Part shown: positions 52,971 through 60,601 of the stretch, one piece after another | How the letters are laid out: every line of letters begins with the position of its first letter | Numbering within the stretch: the stretch's first letter is position 1 | Assembly (NCBI GenBank): GCA_026707045.1 | Contig: JAPOXO010000088.1 | Location: 17,729 to 81,728, forward strand | Length of the DNA stretch: 64,000 nt | DNA from: Gammaproteobacteria bacterium | Lineage (GTDB): Bacteria > Pseudomonadota > Gammaproteobacteria > Pseudomonadales > Azotimanducaceae | Direction of reading: 5' to 3' | Position numbers and translations under genes: made by a program | Notes under the pieces: generated by a model | The model's database searches: none | What the model saw: the letters and a program-made list of their open reading frames with translations, nothing else | What the model was told of the DNA's origin: nothing

Positions 52971-54218
52971 TTAATCCTCAATCGACACCGATGATCCTTC
53001 CAGAAGAGCTACTAAACCCTCCATCTCTTTTACGTTTTCCTCAATTTCTTTGAGATAAATTTCGTCCAATTCAGAGGCATTTCGCTCGAGAAGCTGAAGC
53101 CTTCTATCGAGTGCTCTTTGAACGATTTGTGCCGCTGTCTCGCCGTCAGAAGTTTTGGTCTTGATGTCGACCCCAAAGTCAAGAAGGACTCGCACATTGC
53201 CAAGATATCCATAAAGTGCCGCCCAGTGAAGCGCATTACGACCAGATGTGTCGCGCGGTTCGGGGTCCCATCCTAGTTTCAGGAACCTTGTAAGCAACTC
53301 GTCATCGTTGAGAAGTATTACGGATCTTGTAATAGATCCTGACGATCCATTTCCACTGAGATCCGGACCTAAATCGAGAACCAGACTAACGCAATCTTCT
53401 TCAAGTCGATACGAACGTGCCATCGCGGTCATCAAAGGCGAATTTCCGTCTGGGTCCATACGATTCAACGCATCGGGATCCTTTTCAACCGCTTCCATGA
53501 ACTCCTGGCATCGGCCAAGTCCTACCAGGTCATTCGTAGAAACAGATACGTTTTGCGCCAATGTCAACTCAATTAGCTCATTCTGACGGACACTTGGCGA
53601 ATTCAGAATGAGGGAGAGGGGTGTTTGCCCGTTTTCGAATTCCTCAGTCAGAAGCTCTGGATATCGATCCATGGTCGTACCGATCACATTCACTTCTTTT
53701 GTCAATATATAGTGTCTGCGAAATTCATCCTGACCCAGCAGCTTGACGGTCACACCCATAGCAGAAGTACCATCAATTAACGCGTTCAGGTATTCGACGT
53801 AAATTTCTCTCTCCTGAGGACTGGAAATACGTTCTTGTTCCTTTCCATTCTTGAAAAAAAGAACGTGTGGGACTCCGTTGACGCCAAGCTGTCCGTAGAT
53901 CTCGGGTGACTCGTCGATGTCTAGTTTGAACACCTTTGCACGTCCATCCATCTCGGGCATAAGACTCTCGATGATTGGATCTACGATACGGCAGGGCACG
54001 CACCAGGTCGCTGTGAAGTCAACCAGCACTGGAATCTCCGATTTCAAGACTTCGCTTTCAAATTCCGCCGTCGTCACGTAGTTCACAGAAGCGTCAGTCT
54101 CATCAGCTTCCACTTTTGGATCCGTTTGATCAGAGTCTTGCCCCGAAATGCAGACACCAACTGTCAGAGAAGCCAATAGCAAGAGCGGTCTTGAAAACGT
54201 GCAATGGAGTCTGGACAT
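52971..54218 (-). CDS. exported thioredoxin-like protein with ankyrin repeats
   Basis: 415 residues from ATG at 54218, chosen because AAAGGAT lies 6-7 bases upstream; the frame extends 23 codons further. A signal peptide (LLLLASLTVGVCISG) is followed by a thioredoxin domain (about 45-155) with the active site WCVPC (usual WCGPC) and the cis-proline in NGVPHVLFF. The second half has ankyrin-like repeats (GQTPLSLIL, GNSPLMTAMA, GRNALHWAALYGYLGNVRVLLDFGVD). The fusion suggests a periplasmic disulfide or reductase enzyme that binds a partner protein. A Val in the active site may shift its redox potential. Convergent with the permease gene. Confidence 0.85.
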   Translation of the reverse strand: MSRLHCTFSRPLLLLASLTVGVCISGQDSDQTDPKVEADETDASVNYVTTAEFESEVLKSEIPVLVDFTATWCVPCRIVDPIIESLMPEMDGRAKVFKLDIDESPEIYGQLGVNGVPHVLFFKNGKEQERISSPQEREIYVEYLNALIDGTSAMGVTVKLLGQDEFRRHYILTKEVNVIGTTMDRYPELLTEEFENGQTPLSLILNSPSVRQNELIELTLAQNVSVSTNDLVGLGRCQEFMEAVEKDPDALNRMDPDGNSPLMTAMARSYRLEEDCVSLVLDLGPDLSGNGSSGSITRSVILLNDDELLTRFLKLGWDPEPRDTSGRNALHWAALYGYLGNVRVLLDFGVDIKTKTSDGETAAQIVQRALDRRLQLLERNASELDEIYLKEIEENVKEMEGLVALLEGSSVSIED

Positions 54219-54293
54219 GCGTATCCTTTTGAAAAATGCGGACAACGGGAATTGTTGATGTGCTTTTAGCCTAAGTTCTGTCATCATTTCAGT

Positions 54294-55235
54294 TTATCTC
54301 CATGCCCATTGAGATAGAGTTCCGTCGGGAAGATGGTCGGGAATAGCCGCTTGAAAACGATTCTTTCTCGATTCGCGGTCATGCTCCTTGTCGAACAAGG
54401 CAAGGACACGGACTTCTATAGTGTGTCGCAACGGTGCATCCTCTGGAGCATATGGATTGTGGATTGCTCCATGATAGACCTGGCGTAAGCATGGGTCTTC
54501 CGCCCTAGTGTCGTACTGCTTGAAGATCAACAACTCGTTGGGCTTCATATCAGGGTAGTAGTACCAACGGTGGTCTTCATTGAAAGCAAGTCTTAGGCTG
54601 ACCAGATGCTGCTGCTGGGCAGATGCACCTCCCCATGCGTCCGCGGCGATGATGTCTTCTGGTTCAAGAGATGTCATGTCCAATACCGCCAATGGCATCA
54701 CCTGTATATTGTTTTCAAGATCTATGCTACGCCACAGGTTGAACATGGCGCAATGGCGTCCATCGACAATCTCATCCCATCGATTCTCCGCGTACGCACT
54801 GATATCGGAGTGGGTACCACCGTAGTTGCCAGGACTGCCATTGGGAGTAGGTTTACTGCCTCGATCGTGCCCTTCAGGCAGGTTTCCGAACCCGTTGCGA
54901 TACTGATGTTGAGTTACAAATGTATCAGTACAACCGGTGAGTTGCTTGACCAGCTCCGAACATTCGGGGTAGAAATCCGTTTTCGCAACTTCTAGATTTA
55001 GAAAATCTCGTACATTCGTTTTCTGATGAACGAGCTGAAATCCTTGTTTCACAAGAGTCGCCTCAGGATCAAGTAATCGAGCGTTGTGCACTCTTATCGG
55101 TCTGTTTGCATACATGGTTCTTCGCTCTTCTTCGTCGGACACTTCTTGAAAATCTGGCATACGCACATGTTTGTATCTGGAATTGGCAAAGTGTCCTTGT
55201 GCGTCGATGTAGCGAGGTTCGACGGACTGTTTCAT
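54294..55235 (-). CDS. CmcJ/NvfI-like non-haem iron oxygenase, second copy
   Basis: 313 residues, paralogue of the protein at 36568 along nearly its full length: RVHNARLL, GFQLVH, QYRNGFGN, THSDIS, NLWRSIDLENN, LAVLDMTSLEPEDI, HRWYYYPDMKPNELLIFKQYDTR, HTIEVRV. Likely metal ligands H142/D144 and H255, with R276 for 2-oxoglutarate. It lies 75 bases upstream of the thioredoxin-ankyrin gene on the same strand, so they may share a transcript. Substrate unknown. The family assignment rests on motif recall. Confidence 0.75.
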   Translation of the reverse strand: MKQSVEPRYIDAQGHFANSRYKHVRMPDFQEVSDEEERRTMYANRPIRVHNARLLDPEATLVKQGFQLVHQKTNVRDFLNLEVAKTDFYPECSELVKQLTGCTDTFVTQHQYRNGFGNLPEGHDRGSKPTPNGSPGNYGGTHSDISAYAENRWDEIVDGRHCAMFNLWRSIDLENNIQVMPLAVLDMTSLEPEDIIAADAWGGASAQQQHLVSLRLAFNEDHRWYYYPDMKPNELLIFKQYDTRAEDPCLRQVYHGAIHNPYAPEDAPLRHTIEVRVLALFDKEHDRESRKNRFQAAIPDHLPDGTLSQWAWR

Positions 55236-55653
55236 GGAATTTTCCAGCTGGGCTCACGTTAGATCATATTCGTTTTTGTAAAAACATCTTGGCAAAATTC
55301 AAATTGGGCGCTCTCGCGATGTATGGAAGGAGTCTTTGGTTCTAAGACAATTTCACGTAATGCTTGTACCGTCACTAATATCCATCCATGGATAGAGATT
55401 TAACAAAACCGTCACTCACCTTCGAAAACTGGAAGAGGCTAACAAGTCCATAGTCTGCATGAACACTAAATTCTTGTCTCACTCGATGCAGTATTGACAT
55501 ATTTTCCTAGAAGTGTACGCTAACGAATTGGGAGTTCTCTTCTTGTCAAATTCGATTTGGTGGTTTCTGCTCATTTGATAGTTGTGGTTTGCTGCGGCGT
55601 TTTGCGAAAAGATCACCCGAAAAAGTTTTTGTCTCTCGACCGGAGGAGACACC
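55236..55653. other. divergent promoter region before the sigma-like gene
   Basis: 418 bases between the leftward oxygenase gene and the rightward regulator gene. It presumably holds both promoters; only one candidate (55494-55521) could be picked out. No credible small gene. Confidence 0.5.
55494..55521 (+). promoter_or_regulatory. possible sigma-70 promoter of the sigma-like regulator
   Basis: A perfect TTGACA (55494-55499) is followed after 16 bases by TACGCT (55516-55521), a poor -10 (3 of 6). It lies 130 bases before the ATG. Weak evidence. Confidence 0.25.
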
Positions 55654-57105
55654 ATGAGTGACGACCTATCGTCGAATGAGACGCGAGACCCTTCCTACAA
55701 GGGAGAAAAAAAGTGGTTTCAACCTCATGCGTCGTGGCTAACTGAGGCGGCGGCTACTTCCGTACCAGGAAGTAGAAGCAAGGAACTCGCTGCTCAATTG
55801 GATACACCCCAGGGACTCGATGCCTCATCATTGTCAAGTCACCAAGTTCAGATGTTTCGAATTTGGAATCAGCTCTCTTCCAATCACCAGTTAGTAGCAC
55901 GCTTTCGATTCGCACGCAAACCTAATTTGAAAACGCTGGAATTCGTCGGAGAGAAACTGGGACTGACCCGTGAGCGAGTCCGACAAATTCAGGTACGCAT
56001 TTCACAGATCATTGACGAAGCCCTTGAAGTGCCAACTTCGCAGATTCTGAGTGAACTTCGGGCAAGTTGTGGAGAGATGGCTACCGAAAAAGACTTTCAA
56101 GCGTCCCTCGACAAAATATTGGGAACCTGCGAAGAGACGTGGGACCAAGTATACGCAGTGTATCTGGAGCAGAAGTCCGACTACAAATCCACTCGTGGCG
56201 TACGAGCTAGTACTGTAGCTCGAAAGTTCATCTCTGAGGCTCGAAAAGTACTACCCAACACCAAAGAAGCACGTCTGATCGATTTAAAAACAATTCGAAA
56301 TGTGGATTCAAGTTTTTGGTACAAGTATCGTGATTTGATTGTCAAGTGTCTTGGAATAGCTCTGCTGCCCAATGGCTCTTTGGCGACTCGAGACACAATG
56401 CCTATGCGCGTCGTTGATGCATTGACTTTCTTGGGTACACCTGCCACAAAAGAAGAACTATCTGAACTAACTGGTCTCTCGACGAAAACGCTTCTGGCCC
56501 GGTTATGGTGTATGGACGAGGTTGTTAAGGTTGCCAACAACATGTGGGCTCTAAGTTCCCCGGAAGCAAAGAAGTACGTTGGTGTGGTTGACATGATCCA
56601 GAACATCCTAGAAGAGCAGGGAGGTGAGTGTTCAGTTCGATTTCTGCGCGATCGGATACGAGAACGGTGCAACGTCAAGCCATCGAGTATGAATACGTTC
56701 CTTGCAACATCGCAGTTTGTGGTATCCAATGGCAGAGCACGCTTGCGTCAAAACAACGAAGTAAAACTTCGTCCATTGTCTCAGGTGATAGATGGTAGAC
56801 TTACGAACGGTGCCCCCTACTGGACGTTTACAGTTCAGCAAAGGCACTTGAAAGGTAATTCAGTGACGGGCTTTCCGCCCGAGTTTGCTAACGAGCTTGG
56901 TATTGAACCCAATAGTTATGATTGGGTGAAGGTGGAACGACCGTCCAAATGTCGTGATCTTAAGGTCACATGGCACTTGTCTTCGGCAAATGGAATTCAC
57001 GTGGGCTATGTTAGAGAAGCTCTCGAGAGTCTCAATTGCACTGTAGGTCAGATCATGAGACTCATAGTTCGTCACCGACGAATCGAAATTCAACGACACG
57101 TTTAG
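55654..57105 (+). CDS. large regulator with sigma-70 region 4 helix-turn-helix and winged-helix-like repeats
   Basis: 483 residues from ATG at 55654, with GGAGGAG 6-8 bases upstream; the frame is open 24 codons further up. Near residues 92-120 the stretch LEFVGEKLGLTRERVRQIQVRI is a clear sigma-70 region 4.2 HTH. Regions 2 and 3, needed for a true sigma factor, are absent. The C-terminal two thirds contain several short helical modules that look like winged helices (VVDALTFLGTPATKEELSELTG, MIQNILEEQGGECSVRFLRDRI, each given only in part). A soluble DNA-binding protein is likely. Proteins that combine region 4 with HTH repeats occur in bacteria, but I know no function for this one. Downstream lies moaA after 70 bases. 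Confidence 0.7.
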   Translation: MSDDLSSNETRDPSYKGEKKWFQPHASWLTEAAATSVPGSRSKELAAQLDTPQGLDASSLSSHQVQMFRIWNQLSSNHQLVARFRFARKPNLKTLEFVGEKLGLTRERVRQIQVRISQIIDEALEVPTSQILSELRASCGEMATEKDFQASLDKILGTCEETWDQVYAVYLEQKSDYKSTRGVRASTVARKFISEARKVLPNTKEARLIDLKTIRNVDSSFWYKYRDLIVKCLGIALLPNGSLATRDTMPMRVVDALTFLGTPATKEELSELTGLSTKTLLARLWCMDEVVKVANNMWALSSPEAKKYVGVVDMIQNILEEQGGECSVRFLRDRIRERCNVKPSSMNTFLATSQFVVSNGRARLRQNNEVKLRPLSQVIDGRLTNGAPYWTFTVQQRHLKGNSVTGFPPEFANELGIEPNSYDWVKVERPSKCRDLKVTWHLSSANGIHVGYVREALESLNCTVGQIMRLIVRHRRIEIQRHV

Positions 57106-57175
57106 AATTCCACGCAAAGAGTGTGCGTTGTCCTTCGAAGGGATGGCGTAGGACATTACTAATCCGGCCATTTGA

Positions 57176-58141
57176 ATGATCATTGATTCTTTCGGCCGTC
57201 GCTTTCAAAACCTTCGGGTGAGTTTGACGGCCGCATGCAACTACGCGTGTACATATTGCGTTCCCGACGGAAAAAAACTTCAAGCCCAAAGCGCAGAACT
57301 TGACGGGGACGCTATGGCGCGAGCTGTTGCACTCTTGGTCGATGCAGCGGGGATCTCCCGACTGCGAATCACAGGTGGAGAGCCCCTGATATCACCAAAG
57401 TTTGATGAGTTCTTGAGAGGTGTTGCAAGGTTGGGACTATCAGACGTTGCAGTGACGACAAATGGTCAGTTTCTTGCTCAAAAAATTGGAGTGATGAAGG
57501 AGTCGGGTCTAGGCAGAATCAATGTCAGCCTAGACACTTTGGATGCCAGCAAATATCGTTCAATTGCGAGAAGCGGAGACCTGGCTACTGTACTTGAGGG
57601 TATCGATCAAGCATGTGCTGCCGGAATGAAAGTGAAAGTCAATATGGTTCCCATGAGAACTGCCAACATAGACCAAGTGGTACCACTTTTGGACTATTGC
57701 TTGCTCCGAGATATTGAACTGCGCTTTATTGAACTCATGAATATGGGACACCTAAAACGCAATCAAATGTACGAACGTGAATTTGTAGGTATGGATGACT
57801 TGTTAGATCTGATTCGGAACAAGTATGAAGTGCGTACGACGGATGCGCCGTTCGACTCCACTTCCCTCCGGTTTGAAATTCCAAATCAGGGAAGATTTGG
57901 CATCATTGCCAATGAGAGTGAACCATTTTGTAGGACATGCACCCGCTTAAGGCTTTCGTCCAATGGCTTTCTCTACGGGTGTTTGTCCAGTTCAAAGAAT
58001 TACTCAATTCGCCATCTTCTGGAGGAGCCTTATTACATAGCAATTAATGAATTGCAGGATGTACTTCGGAATGCGATGGCATCGAAGCAAAGACTGGCAT
58101 TTACTGGTGAAACTACGGTTATGAAGTTCATCGGCGGATGA
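57176..58141 (+). CDS. moaA: GTP 3',8-cyclase MoaA (radical SAM)
   Basis: 321 residues, near normal for MoaA, which turns GTP into a cyclic precursor of molybdopterin. The radical SAM cluster site CNYACTYC gives C21, C25 and C28; ITGGEPL is the SAM site; the second iron-sulfur cluster site is C252, C255 and C269 with the usual 2- and 13-residue spacings (FCRTCTR to YGC); and the chain ends in the essential GG. No other molybdenum cofactor genes are nearby. It overlaps the next gene by 4 bases (ATGA). Confidence 0.9.
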   Translation: MIIDSFGRRFQNLRVSLTAACNYACTYCVPDGKKLQAQSAELDGDAMARAVALLVDAAGISRLRITGGEPLISPKFDEFLRGVARLGLSDVAVTTNGQFLAQKIGVMKESGLGRINVSLDTLDASKYRSIARSGDLATVLEGIDQACAAGMKVKVNMVPMRTANIDQVVPLLDYCLLRDIELRFIELMNMGHLKRNQMYEREFVGMDDLLDLIRNKYEVRTTDAPFDSTSLRFEIPNQGRFGIIANESEPFCRTCTRLRLSSNGFLYGCLSSSKNYSIRHLLEEPYYIAINELQDVLRNAMASKQRLAFTGETTVMKFIGG

Positions 58142-58674
58142 AGGAGGCTTTCCAGCGGCTACGCATGCAACTGGAGAAAACAAACCTTCCTCCGGTCGAC
58201 AAGTGGAACCCGTCCAATGTTGGAGAAATCGATATACATATACGTTCCGATGGAACGTGGCTACACGATAAGCGAGAAATCGAGCGAATAAGCATCGCGA
58301 AGCTATTCTCGACTGTTCTCGTATGTGAGGAAGGTGAGTACTATTTGAAGACACCTGTTGAGAAGCTTCGGATTTCAGTCGAGGACGCCCCATTTGTAGT
58401 CGTTGATTACGAGACTCGTGGTCGAGACAAAGATCAGATGGTCATAGTTCGCACTAATTTCGATGAATGTGTCTATATCGATTCAAACAATCGAATTTTC
58501 ATGGCATCGCATTTCAACAATGAAACAAAGCCCTATGTACACATTCGTTCTGGCTTGAACGCCGTTTTTGCCAGGAGCGTGTACTACCGGCTGGCAAGTG
58601 AGATTGTTGTAGAGTGTAAAAACGAGTTTGTGTTGTGGAGCTGTGGATCGAGATTCGTCCTAGGGTCGGTTTAG
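58138..58674 (+). CDS. DUF1285 family protein
   Basis: 178 residues. The opening PPVDKWNPSNVGEIDIHIRSDGTW, the IAKLFSTVL stretch, YYLKTPVEKLRISVEDAPFVVVD and the late beta-rich part are typical of this family (given in fragments: IDIHIRSDGTW, TPVEKLRI, DAPFVVVD). The family has no settled role. Its 4-base overlap with moaA suggests translational coupling. Cytoplasmic. Confidence 0.83.
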   Translation: MKEAFQRLRMQLEKTNLPPVDKWNPSNVGEIDIHIRSDGTWLHDKREIERISIAKLFSTVLVCEEGEYYLKTPVEKLRISVEDAPFVVVDYETRGRDKDQMVIVRTNFDECVYIDSNNRIFMASHFNNETKPYVHIRSGLNAVFARSVYYRLASEIVVECKNEFVLWSCGSRFVLGSV

Positions 58675-58726
58675 CAGATTTCAAAAATCCAAGTGTTTAG
58701 AGTTGTACGATCTGCGCGTTGAGCCT

Positions 58727-59506
58727 ATGAAAGATAAAGCTAGAAGAACCATTTCGCACGTAGTAGATGATCTCTTTCTCCAGCTGGACAACGTCGAGCG
58801 CAGGAAGAATCACGACCGATTCTTGAAGTATGTAGTTGGCAAGAAAACTCTGGCCACTTATGTGATAAATCACCATGGCGATGGATTGGTTGCACTGTGG
58901 CTCAAGGTGCCGCGTGAGATGCAGCAAACGCTTGTTGAAATGGACAGCAATATCTTCTTCGTACCGCCTTATGTGGGCAAACAGGGTTGGGTGGGTGTTT
59001 TGCTCTCGATGAAGACAAATTGGGAGGAAGTCGTAGCAGTCGTGCTTGAAGCATACGAAGGAGTTGTGGGTAAACCACATCAAGATCCAGACCAGGTCGT
59101 AGTAAGTCCACCACGAGACGAACTGCTTCCTGTCGAGGTGGACCCGTTTAATACTCCAGAAATGCAGAACTTGCTAGCCCGGGTTCGGGAATTTGTAGAA
59201 AAACTGCCCGACACCGACGAGATCCCACAATTTGGCTCGCCGGCATTTAAGGTTGGCAAGAAATCTTTTATGTACGTCGGTTTTATGGACAGGAGACCAT
59301 GTATCGAAGTTTGGGTTGGAAAGGACGCACAATTGGGGCTGGCCTCGGATCCAAGATTTGGAATTCCCAGATACACCGGTCATAACGGCTGGATAATGTG
59401 TAGGACTCAATTTGAACAATCCGATAAACAAGCCCACGAACTGGCACTGGGAAGCTTTCGACACTTCGCCCTAAAGAGAACCCTCAAGAAACTCGACGGC
59501 GAATAG
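58727..59506 (+). CDS. double YjbR/MmcQ-like protein
   Basis: 259 residues from ATG at 58727; a TTG 24 bases earlier is possible, and neither has a strong ribosome site. Two CyaY-like domains of about 110 residues are joined. In the first, VVGKKTLATYV and PYVGKQGWVGVLL are family-like; in the second, PAFKVGKKSFMYVGF and YTGHNGWIMCR. Single-domain members are usual (about 120 residues), so this is an internal duplication or fusion. The fold binds DNA or nucleotides in some members; role unknown. It lies 52 bases after the DUF1285 gene. Confidence 0.75.
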   Translation: MKDKARRTISHVVDDLFLQLDNVERRKNHDRFLKYVVGKKTLATYVINHHGDGLVALWLKVPREMQQTLVEMDSNIFFVPPYVGKQGWVGVLLSMKTNWEEVVAVVLEAYEGVVGKPHQDPDQVVVSPPRDELLPVEVDPFNTPEMQNLLARVREFVEKLPDTDEIPQFGSPAFKVGKKSFMYVGFMDRRPCIEVWVGKDAQLGLASDPRFGIPRYTGHNGWIMCRTQFEQSDKQAHELALGSFRHFALKRTLKKLDGE

Positions 59507-59562
59507 GTCATCATTTGAAGTGGTCGAACCACTAGGGACCATCTGACTTCTACCAGTTTGAT

Positions 59563-60564
59563 ATGAAGTCTCAATCCCCCGTTTTGGAAGCTGATTCTTT
59601 GAAAACTCGTTCAACACAAGAAAAACGGTACTCAAGACTAAGTACTCCGTTCGATATGCCTCCTATTGACACCGGACTGGCATTATCAATTGAAGAGGTA
59701 CATTTTTTCAAGAAAAATGGTTTTCTCGTCAAGAAAGATCTGGTTGACAAGAAATTAGCCGCTAAAGCACTAAGACTGTCCTGGGAGTTTTTGCTAGAGA
59801 ACATTCCGTTGGCCGAAGGAGTCAATATCGATCCATCAAATCGTGATTCTTGGTTCGATCCCAAATGGGGTGAGATGCCTCCAGTACCCAAATCGGGCTT
59901 CTATGAGGGAAGACAACCCAACGTATTTCACGGCTCTACAGTAAAGCTGCATGATGGCGGTAGTGCGGACTATCTTCTAAGTCTTTTGCCAAACAATGAA
60001 AGAGTGCGGACGATTGCTCATCAATTGCTCGGTCAAAGACTGCGTCGCTCTCGCCGTACACGAGGCGTGTATGCGATATTTCCGACCAAACGAGCTACAG
60101 AACCAATATCTGGGAGGATGCTCGGTCCGCATGCCGATCGAGTGTGCCAACAGCTCAATGTGTGTACGTATTTGAACGATGTTCCTCCTCGGAACGGAGG
60201 ATTTACCGTATATCCAGGAGCTCATCGAATCATGCATCTCGCTCACAACTGTGAAGCGAATTGGTCTCCCAAATCCAACTACATTGAATTTGTGAAGCAG
60301 GTAGTTCGCGAAATAACCCCAGTTGAATTGGTTGGATCTGCGGGAGATGTAATTTTCTGGCATGGACGCATGATCCACACTGCAGGAATTCACATTGGAG
60401 AGAACATTCGTTGGGCTGTTTTTGGTGACTACTCGCAGGATCGTCCGTGTCTATCAGAAGATGAGCATCGGGAAATTGGGCAATACGAGTGGTTTAAAGA
60501 CACTCAGCTATTTCTAGACGATCCGAGTCCCTCTCAAGACATGTGGAAGTCTTGGAATATCTAG
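59563..60564 (+). CDS. phytanoyl-CoA dioxygenase (PhyH) family protein
   Basis: 333 residues. H190/D192 in GPHADR and a distal histidine near 272 (RMIHTAG) are the likely Fe(II) ligands, with R283 following for 2-oxoglutarate; VYPGAHRIMH near 217 is typical of the family. It is the largest of the three PhyH proteins here, with a basic stretch (RRSRRTRG near 161). It follows the YjbR-like gene by 56 bases and may close the rightward transcript that starts at the sigma-like gene. Substrate unknown. Confidence 0.85.
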   Translation: MKSQSPVLEADSLKTRSTQEKRYSRLSTPFDMPPIDTGLALSIEEVHFFKKNGFLVKKDLVDKKLAAKALRLSWEFLLENIPLAEGVNIDPSNRDSWFDPKWGEMPPVPKSGFYEGRQPNVFHGSTVKLHDGGSADYLLSLLPNNERVRTIAHQLLGQRLRRSRRTRGVYAIFPTKRATEPISGRMLGPHADRVCQQLNVCTYLNDVPPRNGGFTVYPGAHRIMHLAHNCEANWSPKSNYIEFVKQVVREITPVELVGSAGDVIFWHGRMIHTAGIHIGENIRWAVFGDYSQDRPCLSEDEHREIGQYEWFKDTQLFLDDPSPSQDMWKSWNI

Positions 60565-60601
60565 AGTACTTTAACTAACCAATCGCAATCTACTGTAGGA
60601 G

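Noticed and set aside
55654..57105. True alternative sigma factor
   Set aside because: Only region 4 is evident; regions 2 and 3, needed for promoter melting and core binding, are missing.
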